In this document: one piece after another, positions 1 through 8,597 of the stretch | Layout: every line of letters begins with the position of its first letter | Numbering within the stretch: position 1 is the stretch's first letter | Assembly (NCBI GenBank): GCA_015207155.1 | Contig: JADEXK010000044.1 | Location: 1-50,597 of the forward strand | Source: Nostocales cyanobacterium LEGE 11386 | GTDB lineage: Bacteria; Cyanobacteriota; Cyanobacteriia; Cyanobacteriales; Nostocaceae | Direction: 5' to 3' | Length of the DNA stretch: 50,597 nt | Position numbers and translations under genes: made by a program | Notes under the pieces: model-generated | What the model saw: the letters and a program-made list of their open reading frames with translations, nothing else | Told to the model about the DNA's origin: nothing | Databases searched by the model: none

Positions 1-113
1 CCCAATGCCCAATGCCCAATGCCCAATGCCCAATGCCCAATGCCCAATGACTATTGACTAATGCCCAATGCCCAATGCCCAATGCCCAATGACTATTGAC
101 TAATGACTATTTC
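1..113. repeat. STRR array, heptamer CCCAATG
   Basis: Tandem heptamers CCCAATG (at least seven in a row, then four more) are interrupted by the 14-mer GACTATTGACTAATG-like unit, which itself recurs. This is the class of short tandemly repeated repetitive sequences typical of heterocystous cyanobacteria. The degenerate right edge runs into the stop codon and last codons of the minus-strand devB-like gene. No coding function is seen. Confidence 0.9.
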
Positions 114-1313
114 GACATTGACCTGAAGGTTAGTAAAGTTAGCCACTTGCTGGCTTGCTGCTTGATCTAAACGAATTTTGGCTTCAATTACCCTGGCATC
201 TGTGGCCGCCGTGGGGTCGCTGTCTAAGACATCTTTTTTCGCTACTTTTAAACCAATACGATCAACTGTGCCGCTTAACTTACCCTCAAAGGCATTACTA
301 GGACTAGTAATACTGGCAGTTTGACCAGGACGAATTTTAGCGATATCACTTTCGTAGATTTCGGCAATAGCATACATTTGCTCTGTTTGACCAAGTTCGA
401 CAATTCCCTCTTCGGCGATAGTTTCGCCGGGACGAGCTTGAATTCGCAGAATTTGACCTGCTTTTGGGGCGCGAATATATGCTGAGTCGAGTTCAACTCG
501 CATTTTCTCAACTGAGGCGATCGCACTATCTACTTCTGCCTGTGCTATGGCTATATCTGTAGGACGCACCTCTGCTGTTTGCTCCAAGGTAGCTTTGGCT
601 TCTTGAATCTGGGCTGTGATTGTGCGTTGCGTTCGTTGTAAACTGGCTTTAGCACCATTCAATTCTGCTTGAGCGGTTCTTAAAGTTAATCTCCGACCAT
701 CGAGATCCGCCGCCGCGATCGCGCCTTCTTGATAAAGACTTTCATAGCGGCGAAATTCTATCTCTGCGTTCTGTAACCCTGCTTCTAAGCGAGCAATAGT
801 AGCTTGTTGGGTTTGGATTTCACCATCTAACTGTGCTTGCAGATTGCTCACAGTTGCTTGTCTAGCGGTTATTTCACCTTGTTTGGCCCCGGCTTTGACT
901 TGAGCCAGTCGGGATTGAGCTACTCGGACTTGCTGCTGTGCTTCTTTTAAATTAGCTTGTAGGCGATCGCGATTATCCAAAATAGCGATCGTCTGTCCTG
1001 CTCGTACCTGCGTACCTTCCTCAACTAACAATTGAGTCACACGGCTACCACTACTAGCACTAGGATTAGTCGGAGCCGAAATCTTAATTACTTCACCTGC
1101 TGGCTCCAATCTTCCTAATGCATTCACTTTGGGAATAACTGGTTGGCTCACTTGTGCAGTGACAACTGGACTTTTAGTAGTAGCTGGTGGACGAGTCACA
1201 TATACTACCCCTGCTCCCATCGCCATCATACAGGTAATACCCACAGCCGCTAACCAACGCAAATTGGGAGGAAATAGCGACGATTTTCTCATGTCCTCAG
1301 AATTTCGCAACAT
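93..1313 (-). CDS. HlyD/DevB-type periplasmic membrane fusion protein of an ABC exporter
   Basis: A 406-aa membrane fusion protein (adaptor) of the DevBCA type, which links an inner-membrane ABC exporter to a TolC-like channel. One N-terminal transmembrane helix (about residues 20-42) is followed by a biotinyl-lipoyl-like half (GTQVRAGQTIAILDN), a long Ala/Gln/Glu-rich coiled-coil hairpin (about 115-275), the second lipoyl half (YIRAPKAGQILRI) and a beta-barrel. DevB exports heterocyst glycolipids in Anabaena, but several paralogues exist and the substrate here is unknown. Partner devC/devA genes would lie beyond the left edge. It follows the FAD oxidase gene by 15 bp, so the two are probably co-transcribed. 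Its last codons (EIVISQ) and stop lie in the STRR array. Met8 is an alternative start. Confidence 0.88.
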   Translation of the reverse strand: MLRNSEDMRKSSLFPPNLRWLAAVGITCMMAMGAGVVYVTRPPATTKSPVVTAQVSQPVIPKVNALGRLEPAGEVIKISAPTNPSASSGSRVTQLLVEEGTQVRAGQTIAILDNRDRLQANLKEAQQQVRVAQSRLAQVKAGAKQGEITARQATVSNLQAQLDGEIQTQQATIARLEAGLQNAEIEFRRYESLYQEGAIAAADLDGRRLTLRTAQAELNGAKASLQRTQRTITAQIQEAKATLEQTAEVRPTDIAIAQAEVDSAIASVEKMRVELDSAYIRAPKAGQILRIQARPGETIAEEGIVELGQTEQMYAIAEIYESDIAKIRPGQTASITSPSNAFEGKLSGTVDRIGLKVAKKDVLDSDPTAATDARVIEAKIRLDQAASQQVANFTNLQVNVEIVISQ

Positions 1314-1328
1314 TGTTTTTACGCCTGA

Positions 1329-2744
1329 TTAATGGGACGGGACATAAATACTTTTGAGATTCGCCTGTTCAACCGGTTCATACTTGAAGAAACCAGGATT
1401 GAGTATCCCATTCGGGTCGTATTTCCTTTTCATTTCATTGACTTTAGGCCAGTAATCACCGAATTGCAGTCGCCATCTTGGTAGGTCAAATTCTGCCCAG
1501 GTAGCCATATATCTTTTGCCACCCATTTGGAAGCCCAGATCAGTGAGTAGATTTAACTGCTCTAGCACAGGTTTAAGCTGAGATTTAGGGATAGTTGGAT
1601 ACATACCCAACCCGATAATTAACTCATCTTCGGGTAAAGGAAACATGGGCATTTGATGATTACGAGAATTAAGACAAAATGAACCTACAGGTATAGTTCG
1701 GAAGTCAATAAACGAAGGTATGTACTGAAGCGCAATATCGATAAATTCTTTTGCCTTTGCTCCTGGTAAAAGAATATCTATCCAGGTGTTAGCAGTACCT
1801 ACAGGATGAGATACTTGCCCTATTGGTTGAATGAATTTATCAAAAGTTAGGTCTTCGGTGTGGATGTGACGATAAAAATTTAAACCAGAAAGCAATTTTT
1901 CTTCATTTATGTCATTAACAGAATCCACTTCCAAAGTAATTTGCATTCTGTAAAACCACTGAATTAAAGGTTTAATCTTCGTTTCTAGCCTAGACATTCC
2001 TAGTAGGCAAGGAGAGAACAAAGATACTAAACCATCAATACAACCTTCAGAAACAAGGCGACGCTCATCATTTAAAAGAGTATCTAAATCGTCATAGCAA
2101 AGAAAATAACTGCGAGTGTAGGGGCGATATTTTCTCAGGCGATTTTGAACTTTCGTGATAATGCCAAACTGCCCATAACCACAAAGCACATGATAGAAAA
2201 GTTCGCTATTTGCTTCTGGTGTACACCAGACAATATCTCCTGTACCAGTAACAACTTCCAAACCCAAACAATTATCAGCTTGAGAACCGTAACGAAAAGA
2301 ACTCAAGCCTAAACCAGCCGCAGAGAGAGTTCCCCCCAAAGTAACCTCAAAGTTATTCGTCAGTACAGGCGGAATTACACCATGAGGTATAGAAGTATCA
2401 ACTACCTGGTTCCAAGTCACACCAGGATCAGCTTTAAACCAAAGTTCATCAGGACGGAATTCATGAATTTCATTGAGATTCCGCATATCTAAAAGAATTC
2501 CATCTTGATTCAAAGATTGACCACCTAAGGAATGTCCCGCAGCTCGTGACGAAACAGTTAATCCTTGTTTAGCAGCATACTTAATTACTTGAGCAACATC
2601 AGTAGAATTTTGCGGACGAACCACAATCTGAGGTCGTTTTTGAATAATGCCACCAAAATCTTGAGAAACTGCTGCTAATTCAGCTTCTAAATTACTAACT
2701 TCACCTGCAATAATTTGTTTTAAATCTGAAATAATGCTGTTCAT
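1329..2744 (-). CDS. FAD-linked oxidase (PCMH/BBE-type FAD-binding oxidoreductase)
   Basis: A 471-aa flavoprotein of the vanillyl-alcohol-oxidase/BBE superfamily. The N-terminal FAD-binding PCMH domain shows RPQNSTDVAQVIKYA and SRAAGHSLGGQSL; the histidine in AGHS is the usual site for covalent FAD attachment. VTLGGTLSAAGLG and DNCLGLEVVTGTGDIVW are further FAD-domain motifs. The C-terminus has the typical KYDPNGILNPGFF signature seen in cytokinin-dehydrogenase-like and sugar-alcohol oxidases. No signal peptide is evident, so it is likely cytoplasmic. The substrate cannot be read from sequence. It lies directly upstream of the DevB-like gene on the same strand, with the ATC-hydrolase-like gene 150 bp upstream. 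Confidence 0.88.
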   Translation of the reverse strand: MNSIISDLKQIIAGEVSNLEAELAAVSQDFGGIIQKRPQIVVRPQNSTDVAQVIKYAAKQGLTVSSRAAGHSLGGQSLNQDGILLDMRNLNEIHEFRPDELWFKADPGVTWNQVVDTSIPHGVIPPVLTNNFEVTLGGTLSAAGLGLSSFRYGSQADNCLGLEVVTGTGDIVWCTPEANSELFYHVLCGYGQFGIITKVQNRLRKYRPYTRSYFLCYDDLDTLLNDERRLVSEGCIDGLVSLFSPCLLGMSRLETKIKPLIQWFYRMQITLEVDSVNDINEEKLLSGLNFYRHIHTEDLTFDKFIQPIGQVSHPVGTANTWIDILLPGAKAKEFIDIALQYIPSFIDFRTIPVGSFCLNSRNHQMPMFPLPEDELIIGLGMYPTIPKSQLKPVLEQLNLLTDLGFQMGGKRYMATWAEFDLPRWRLQFGDYWPKVNEMKRKYDPNGILNPGFFKYEPVEQANLKSIYVPSH

Positions 2745-2894
2745 AAGTTTAAAGTTTTAATAAAACCACAGAGACACAGAGTACACGGAGAGATGAGAAA
2801 TAAATATTTTTGAAAATGGTTTATCAAGCCGTTGCTTATGTTTATTAGTGAATCAGTTCGGCAACGGCTACAAACTAAATACTTGCTAAAATTG

Positions 2895-3527
2895 CTAATT
2901 GCGATTAAATAACCGCAATTTGACTATCTTGACCCCAATCTTAAGCAAGTTGGGAATTAGTCCAATTAATGTCAAAAAACCATGTATTAAACTTGATTTT
3001 TGTGTATTTGAGACTAACGACTTATTGGTCAATCTTTCATACTTAAATACACAAACACAGTCTCCTTCTGCTTGTTTACTCAAAATTGCAGCTTTTATCC
3101 CAGGGAAAGCTCTTCTAGTTGCTTCTTGTTCCATCTCACAAAAAATACGACACGGATGAGCGAAACCGTATTCTTTAGCAATAGATAAAACTGGACAAAC
3201 CCTTTGAATTTCCAATGCTGCATCTGTCCCGTTTTGCGAGACATCTACTATATCCATAACAAAGCCCATCAATCCTAACAAAGGAGCAGCTTCCTGGAAA
3301 CCTTGCGCTAGAGTATTGTGATCAATGAAAGTACCCATCAACGCCTTTTGTTGTTCAGGATATTTTTCCATCATCTTTTCAAAAGCGGCTGCATCTCCTA
3401 TTTCCTCTGCCAGCTTTTTGTATCTTTGAAATCTCTTCCTAAACAAATTCATGGCTTTTGATTCATCTAGATTGATGATATCTTCCATGCGAAGATTGCC
3501 TGTAACCAGTTCAGTTTCCATGCTCAT
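2895..3527 (-). CDS. L-2-amino-thiazoline-4-carboxylic acid hydrolase-like protein
   Basis: A 210-aa protein resembling the ATC hydrolase family, known in Pseudomonas from conversion of L-ATC to N-carbamoyl-cysteine but mostly uncharacterised in cyanobacteria. The family-like core is the region around RVCPVLSIAKEYGF, HPCRIFCEMEQEA and FPGIKAAILSKQAEGDCVC, rich in conserved Cys/His/Glu. The last 35 residues form a hydrophobic, basic tail that may bind membrane. The chosen ATG has an AGGA about 10 nt upstream; an internal ATG two codons later is possible. Same strand as the FAD oxidase 150 bp downstream, so a shared metabolic task is plausible but not shown. Confidence 0.7.
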   Translation of the reverse strand: MSMETELVTGNLRMEDIINLDESKAMNLFRKRFQRYKKLAEEIGDAAAFEKMMEKYPEQQKALMGTFIDHNTLAQGFQEAAPLLGLMGFVMDIVDVSQNGTDAALEIQRVCPVLSIAKEYGFAHPCRIFCEMEQEATRRAFPGIKAAILSKQAEGDCVCVFKYERLTNKSLVSNTQKSSLIHGFLTLIGLIPNLLKIGVKIVKLRLFNRN

Positions 3528-3938
3528 TGTTATCTTTTCCTACGCCTAATCTTCCTTTGTGTATTTGTGGTTACTTGAAATAAGTATTCTTGAAACAAAA
3601 GAGGAGTAGCATTTACATGCTCGAATACAAGCAAAGGCCAATTACCCAAATCAGCACATACTTACAAGCATTTAGACAAGATAAGGCAATATCTATTTCC
3701 AGTTCACTTGTAGTGTATCTGTGGCGTCTTGTTTTGTAAGAAGTAAAGCTATTTGCCATTACTGGTAATGGCTGTTGATAAGTTGCGGAGCGATTCATCA
3801 ACGTACTTTTAGCTTTAGATTGCCTTGTATTCAGCGATTTTGTTTTTCTCATCTCAAGTATGACTATGTTATTTGCTATGTTCAATTGTCTTAATTCAAG
3901 AGTCCATCAATGCCAAATAATGATCAGGCTCCGCAAAT
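3528..3938. other. intergenic stretch with one doubtful small ORF
   Basis: 411 bp between hemF and the ATC-hydrolase-like gene. A 90-codon minus-strand frame (3613-3885) starts at TTG, or at an ATG at 3852, without a convincing ribosome binding site. It encodes a basic N-terminus and one hydrophobic stretch near the end. I do not recognise it and consider it probably non-coding. Confidence 0.5.
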
Positions 3939-4943
3939 TTATAGCCAATCTCGAGGATTTTTCAAAACTTCTTTGAGCATCGCTTCTTTACTACCAGGGA
4001 CAGGTTGGTCGTCATATTCCCAGCTAGCAGCAGGAGGCATACAATTAAACACACTTTGCTGCTTCACCATACCACTGGCTAAACCAAAACGAATGCCGCG
4101 ATCGCAGGACAAGATAAATTCCACGTAGCGCCCCCGCACCAGATGTTGCCAATTCTTATTTGCTTCTGTAAAGGGCATATCTTTACGTCTTTCGACAATC
4201 GGCAGATAGGCAGGAATAAAAGCATCAGCACAATTTGTCACAAATGACAGCAGTTTTTGCGGATTGCCGTTATTGAGATGGTCGAAGAAAATTCCCCCTA
4301 TACCCCGGCTTTCAGCTCGATGTGGGATGTGGAAGTACTCGTCACACCACTTTTTAAAACGTGGGTAATAAGAAGAGTCGTACTTGTCACAAACTTCTTT
4401 ATGCACCTGATGAAAATGAATCGCATCCTCTGCAAACAAGTATGCAGGTGTGAGGTCTGCTCCGCCGCCAAGCCACCAATAAATCGGTTGATTGCCGTTG
4501 CTAATCTGAAAATAACGGTAGTTGACATGCGCCGTCGGTGCCATCGGGTTGTGGGGATGAATCACAAAGCTAGAACCTGTAGCAAAGAAGCGATTACCTC
4601 TAGTCGTAATCATTTGGTCTGCTGCACCTGTAGCCAGCGCACCTGATTGCTGAAAAGACATTCCCGAAGGTAACTCACCCTCTATCGCTACATAGTTGGC
4701 TCCCATCTTTTCAAAGACATTGCCATCGTGCAACGCACGATCAATATAGATAGCATCTTCACTACTTTTACCAACTGTCCAGATGCCCTTTTGATCACGA
4801 TTCCAGGACTGTTCACGAAGCTTTTTACCATCCATAACTTCCAGCGCTTGGCAAGTATTTTCAAACATCTGTCTGAAAATCTTGTCTATTACCCCACGCA
4901 TTGTTGGTTGTTGTGTCACTGTTCTTTCTAGGACATCAGTCAT
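3939..4943 (-). CDS. hemF: oxygen-dependent coproporphyrinogen III oxidase
   Basis: 334 aa, the normal length for cyanobacterial HemF. It catalyses oxidative decarboxylation of coproporphyrinogen III to protoporphyrinogen IX, the O2-dependent step shared by heme, chlorophyll and bilin synthesis. Family motifs are intact: NYVAIEGELPSGMSFQQSGA, SSFVIHPHNPMAPTAHVNYR, WWLGGGADLTPAYLF, HIPHRAESRGIGGIFFDHLN, and a C-terminal RGRYVEFILSCDRGIRFGL. Two Rieske oxygenases lie immediately upstream on the same strand, so an O2-dependent tetrapyrrole theme is possible for the group. Confidence 0.97.
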   Translation of the reverse strand: MTDVLERTVTQQPTMRGVIDKIFRQMFENTCQALEVMDGKKLREQSWNRDQKGIWTVGKSSEDAIYIDRALHDGNVFEKMGANYVAIEGELPSGMSFQQSGALATGAADQMITTRGNRFFATGSSFVIHPHNPMAPTAHVNYRYFQISNGNQPIYWWLGGGADLTPAYLFAEDAIHFHQVHKEVCDKYDSSYYPRFKKWCDEYFHIPHRAESRGIGGIFFDHLNNGNPQKLLSFVTNCADAFIPAYLPIVERRKDMPFTEANKNWQHLVRGRYVEFILSCDRGIRFGLASGMVKQQSVFNCMPPAASWEYDDQPVPGSKEAMLKEVLKNPRDWL

Positions 4944-5030
4944 AGTTATCTCCCCACTATTGATGAAATACGTCTAATGTATGTCTGTTGCTTTGCCAAT
5001 AATTCCGCAATCATCGGAAAATCTCTTTCC

Positions 5031-6047
5031 CTATCCCCTGTCACCTGTCACCTGTTCCCTAAATGAAGCCTGAGATTTTTGCAGAAACTTACGAAAAGTA
5101 ATATCCAAAGCATCAGCAGCAACATGAAGTTCATCTGATATTTTTGGCATTGGTTGAGAATCTAAAGTTGCTACTACTACGGTGTCTTCTTGAGCAAGTT
5201 TGTGGTCAATTTTCCTGAAAAAACCATCCAGCCAAGGCAAGGGTAAAATATTACGATACAAAACGCGTTTCACACGAGTAGTATTTTCATCAATGGGCAA
5301 GTGGGCGACTAAAATTCCAAACTTAATATCAAATCTGCCACCCCTACCTACATTAATTTCTGCGAGGGTCACGTTGGGCAGATATAAGGTCAATTTCGTC
5401 TTCAATTCTGGGCGTCCACCAAGTAAAAAGTTTAAGAAACTCTTGGAATTACCTAAGGACTCATAATTAACTTTGGCAACTGCACCCCAATCGTATTTAT
5501 CAACTTGGTAATTAATAGTTTTATTGATGGGGATTCTTTGACCAAAAGATTTTCTATGGACTGCTATGACATGAGTAAAATCAAGATTAGCTTCCATGAG
5601 ACGAGCATAGTTAGCATGATCTATCCCATCATCGTAAACAGGACGCATAGCCCTGACCATGTATTCGGGAAAAGTTGGCAAGGGAGGACGTTCTGCTTCT
5701 GGTAAGTCCCCATAAAATAGCCAGACAAAACCATATTTTTCTTTAACTGGGTAGCTATCTACACGAGCTTTTTTGGGGATAGGAGTTCCATGTGCATTAG
5801 AAGGAATTTCTACACATTTCCCGTCAGCTTGAAATTTCCATCCATGATAGGGACAACGAATACAATCTTTTTCAATCCAACCCAGAGAAAAAGCCGCACC
5901 GCGATGGGGACACTGATCCTGCAACGCGACAATTTTTCTATGAGAGTCGCGATAAAGGACAAATCTCTGATTAAACATGACAACTTGCTTAGGCTTATTG
6001 GTAATAGCCGAGCTAAATTCACAAGCATACCAAAAGTTTTTCAACAT
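5031..6047 (-). CDS. Rieske (2Fe-2S) oxygenase, PaO/TIC55-like, copy 1
   Basis: 338-aa Rieske non-heme iron oxygenase. The Rieske cluster ligands are C46/H48 (CPHRG) and C65/H68 (CPYHGW). The mononuclear iron site has D156-x2-H159-x4-H164 (NLDFTHVIAVH). N-terminal similarity is to the pheophorbide-a oxygenase-like and vanillate-demethylase-like group. No transmembrane helix is obvious. The substrate is unknown; a hydrophobic ring compound is typical for the family, and adjacency to hemF makes a tetrapyrrole a guess. It is a tandem paralogue of the next gene (6183-7250) with identical ligand positions and a diverged C-terminal half. The last nine residues (REQVTGDRG) are encoded by an STRR and are probably not ancestral. 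Confidence 0.9.
   Translation of the reverse strand: MLKNFWYACEFSSAITNKPKQVVMFNQRFVLYRDSHRKIVALQDQCPHRGAAFSLGWIEKDCIRCPYHGWKFQADGKCVEIPSNAHGTPIPKKARVDSYPVKEKYGFVWLFYGDLPEAERPPLPTFPEYMVRAMRPVYDDGIDHANYARLMEANLDFTHVIAVHRKSFGQRIPINKTINYQVDKYDWGAVAKVNYESLGNSKSFLNFLLGGRPELKTKLTLYLPNVTLAEINVGRGGRFDIKFGILVAHLPIDENTTRVKRVLYRNILPLPWLDGFFRKIDHKLAQEDTVVVATLDSQPMPKISDELHVAADALDITFRKFLQKSQASFREQVTGDRG
5035..5055. repeat. short STRR, heptamer CACCTGT
   Basis: Three consecutive heptamers (CCCCTGT, CACCTGT, CACCTGT). Read on the minus strand they encode the last residues of the Rieske gene (VTGDRG), with its stop codon immediately after. Confidence 0.7.
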
Positions 6048-6182
6048 ATTTGTCTCCGATTCTTTTTAGATATGTTGTCTTGGCGATTTCATACCAACTT
6101 GCACTCAAAAGCTTTCCATCAACACAATAGATGGTGAAGCAGGAATTATCTCTGTCAAAACGACCCTGTAGAAGCTATAAAT

Positions 6183-7250
6183 CTAGTTCATCAATGAGGT
6201 GTAAATAGGTCGTGCTTGATTTTGGTGATAATTGTCTGATTTGTTGTTTTGAGATTGCAAACCCCAGCCCATAGCTAAATATTTTTGACGCAGCTGTCGA
6301 TAAGCCAGAGTTAAAGCATCAGCAGGAACATGAACTTCCGTTGATAAAGTGTCAGGTATCAACTTGGGATATTGAGACTCAGTTACTACTTTATCTTCTA
6401 AACCTACTTTATGGTGAAACTTCACAAATAAGTTATCTGCCCAAGAATAGGTGAAGAAATTACGTAATTGGATGCGCTTACTAATGGTCGTATGATCATC
6501 AACAGGAATGTGGATGGCATAATTAATAATTTTGCCACGACCAAAGTCACTTTCAAATTTAGTTATGTTAGGAAGGTAAAAGCAAATTGTGGCATTTAAC
6601 TGTGTTTTTTTTGGGCGAAAAAATGATTTAAATATACCATTTTTAGGCTTAGTGTAATTCTTGTAGATGATTTTAGTACTTATACCCCAATCTTCATTTT
6701 CAACTACATAGTCTTCAACTCTTGGATCTTGTGCAAATCCTGCTCCGAAGGAATTAGCATGGACTGCATAAAGATGAGCCGGATCAAGAGCATTTTCGAT
6801 GACACGAGTGTAGTGAGATTTCATCTCGTATTCTACATAAATAGGATGCATTTTGGGGTCTTCATATTCTGGCAAGGGAGGAATTGGGGGACACTTTTCT
6901 GCCGGTAATTCTCCATAAAATAGCCAGACAAAACCATATTTTTCCTGTACTGAGTAACTGTTAATATTAGCTCTTTTAGGGATGGGCATGCCAATTTCAT
7001 TGGAAGGGATTTCTAGACATTTCCCATCAGCTTGAAATTTCCATCCATGATAGGGGCAACGGATACAATTGTCTTCTATCCAACCCATAGATAATGCTGC
7101 ACCACGATGGGAACATTGGTCTTTCAGTGCTACTACTTGCCCTTGAGAATTGCGATAGAGGACAAATTTCTGATTTAACATCACAATTCGCTTGGGCTGG
7201 TTGGTAACAGCTGAGCTAAATTCACAAGCATACCAGAAGTTTTTGAGCAT
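6183..7250 (-). CDS. Rieske (2Fe-2S) oxygenase, PaO/TIC55-like, copy 2
   Basis: 355-aa paralogue of the downstream gene. Both begin MLKNFWYACEFSSA and share Rieske ligands C46, H48, C65, H68 and iron-site residues D156, H159, H164 (ALDPAHLYAVH). The substrate-pocket half (about residues 180-340) differs strongly, which suggests different substrates rather than redundancy. The spacer between the two genes is 135 bp, so co-transcription is plausible. Function beyond the oxygenase chemistry is not readable from sequence. Confidence 0.9.
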   Translation of the reverse strand: MLKNFWYACEFSSAVTNQPKRIVMLNQKFVLYRNSQGQVVALKDQCSHRGAALSMGWIEDNCIRCPYHGWKFQADGKCLEIPSNEIGMPIPKRANINSYSVQEKYGFVWLFYGELPAEKCPPIPPLPEYEDPKMHPIYVEYEMKSHYTRVIENALDPAHLYAVHANSFGAGFAQDPRVEDYVVENEDWGISTKIIYKNYTKPKNGIFKSFFRPKKTQLNATICFYLPNITKFESDFGRGKIINYAIHIPVDDHTTISKRIQLRNFFTYSWADNLFVKFHHKVGLEDKVVTESQYPKLIPDTLSTEVHVPADALTLAYRQLRQKYLAMGWGLQSQNNKSDNYHQNQARPIYTSLMN

Positions 7251-7643
7251 CCCTAAGTACCTAAATATCCTAAATGACTGAATTTAAAGGGTTTTTTTAT
7301 ACTGAACGATTAGGTCGGAAAAACTGAGTTTCTGAAGCTGGTGCAAAATGTGATTTCTTGTTTGGCTTGTAGTTAAGTGGCTCTAACTCTCAAAGAGTTG
7401 AAAGGCTAGAGTAACTCACTAGAAACTTTTATTTATTTTTGTCCATCTAATCTTTTGGCAAATCATCATCTAGTTTTGTCTTATTCCATGCTTAACTAAG
7501 CCAATTTTGGGCAAAATTGACCTTTTTTACTTGTATGCTATGTGTCTGCCCGTCCTGACACTTTCTGGCGTCTATTGCCTTTGTTGGGAGTCATTCTTGG
7601 GATAGAGTTAGTAACTCTTTCTTTGGGCATAGGTGATACTATA
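7251..7643. other. intergenic region, no gene seen
   Basis: About 390 bp of divergent upstream region between the Rieske gene (minus) and the small RHH gene (plus). It holds a minor inverted repeat (AACTCTCAAAGAGTT, near 7385) and no convincing ORF. Confidence 0.6.
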
Positions 7644-7720
7644 CCAATGCACTAGTGCATTAGTCAACCAATGTATAATTTTTCCCGATGAACCATTACA
7701 CCAATAAACTAGTGAATAAG
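7644..7720 (+). promoter_or_regulatory. two 20-bp operator-like palindromes flanking a -10 box
   Basis: Two related sites occur in direct orientation: CCAATGCACTAGTGCATTAG (7644-7663) and CCAATAAACTAGTGAATAAG (7701-7720), 16 of 20 positions identical, both centred on ACTAGTG. The first contains a perfect 16-bp palindrome (AATGCACTAGTGCATT). A TATAAT box sits between them at 7674-7679, so the first site overlaps the -35 region and the second the early transcript. This is the arrangement expected for autorepression by the RHH protein encoded just downstream (inference). Confidence 0.7.
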
Positions 7721-7740
7721 TTTATTCGTTGGAGTATAGT

Positions 7741-7950
7741 GTGGCACAAGGAGAAGCTTCGATTCGGGTTTACCTGCCCCCTGAAACAAAAGACAGGTTT
7801 AAAACAGTTTGTTTTTTTAAAGGACTGAATATGTCTGACGTTTCAGCAGAATTGATTGAAGATTGGTTAGCTAAAAATGAGATAGAACTGCCAAATTCCC
7901 AGAAAAGCTCATCCTCACCCACAAGTAAAAAGAGTAATAAATCAGCATGA
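7741..7950 (+). CDS. small ribbon-helix-helix (ParG/CopG-like) DNA-binding protein
   Basis: 69 aa if it starts at GTG 7741, which has GGAG at 7731-7734 at good spacing; a TTG at 7729 would overlap that site and is less likely. The sequence begins MAQGEASIRVYLPPET, a beta strand, followed by two helices (KDRFKTVCFFKG, MSDVSAELIEDWL) and a Ser/Lys-rich disordered tail. This fits an RHH dimer of the ParG/CopG/Arc type. No ParA-like gene is adjacent. Two matching palindromes upstream suggest it represses itself. It may also control the VWA genes 650 bp downstream, which is a guess. Confidence 0.75.
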   Translation: MAQGEASIRVYLPPETKDRFKTVCFFKGLNMSDVSAELIEDWLAKNEIELPNSQKSSSSPTSKKSNKSA

Positions 7951-8597
7951 TTTAAGAAAGTTGATCAAATAAACTGCAACTCTAATTGTGATTGTGGCTG
8001 AAGTGTGTAGTTTCACTGGGGACAGAAGTCATACTAAGTTGATTCAAAGTTCGTAGATTAAGACATACAGAGGAGTAGAGGAGCAAAGGGATGGAGGGGT
8101 AAAGGAAGTAGGAAAAAAGAGGTTTTACTGGGAAATTTGAGATTTTACGGAAAGTTATCAGCATGGTTAGCCCGACCTGGCAAACTTTCCCAGACGAATT
8201 TTGGATTGGGGTTTCTGGTAGATGTGCCGACTCTAGAGGTGGGAATCAATCTAAAAATTGATCTTACTCAGTGCTGAGTGCTGAGTGCTGAGTGCTGAGT
8301 CAAAAGAAAAAGAAGGAAGGACTTTCGCACTCGGTACAAGCCTCGTCCCTTGTGGGCGTAATCTTATTACTGTCAGAAGGTTGATACCACGAGAATTGTG
8401 GGCGGTTTTTTAACTCAGCACTCTTCATTTTTCTGACACTTCGCCTTATGCAGGGTGAGTATGGGGTTTACCTGGATGAACGTCAGCCAAACCCGTAAGC
8501 GGATGGAAAATCTCGATTCCAAAGCATCTGCAACAGATGCCGTGTGATTATTCAACAGTTAGACTAGTAACCGCAGGGTAGCAATTTTAGGAAAATT
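7951..8597. other. intergenic region with STRR and small palindrome
   Basis: About 650 bp. It contains four GTGCTGA heptamers (8271-8298), a weak CCAC/GTGG hairpin followed by T6 (8387-8411), and a perfect 7-3-7 inverted repeat GCATCTG-CAA-CAGATGC (8524-8540). A 28-codon frame (about 8471-8557, starting MGFTWMNVSQ) precedes the first VWA gene; I cannot assign it. The 60-codon minus-strand frame in 7982-8164 has no family signal. Confidence 0.5.
8271..8298. repeat. STRR, four GTGCTGA heptamers
   Basis: Four perfect tandem copies of GTGCTGA. The same heptamer recurs at the end of ftsH (42373-42412). Confidence 0.9.

Noticed and set aside
1..113. possible CRISPR array in the tandem repeats
   Set aside because: Heptamers are directly adjacent with no spacers; this is an STRR.
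3613..3885. 90-codon minus-strand ORF
   Set aside because: TTG start, no ribosome binding site, no recognisable family, low-complexity composition. Kept only as a note in the intergenic entry.
7982..8164. 60-codon minus-strand ORF
   Set aside because: Composition follows local AT-rich DNA, no family signal and no ribosome binding site.
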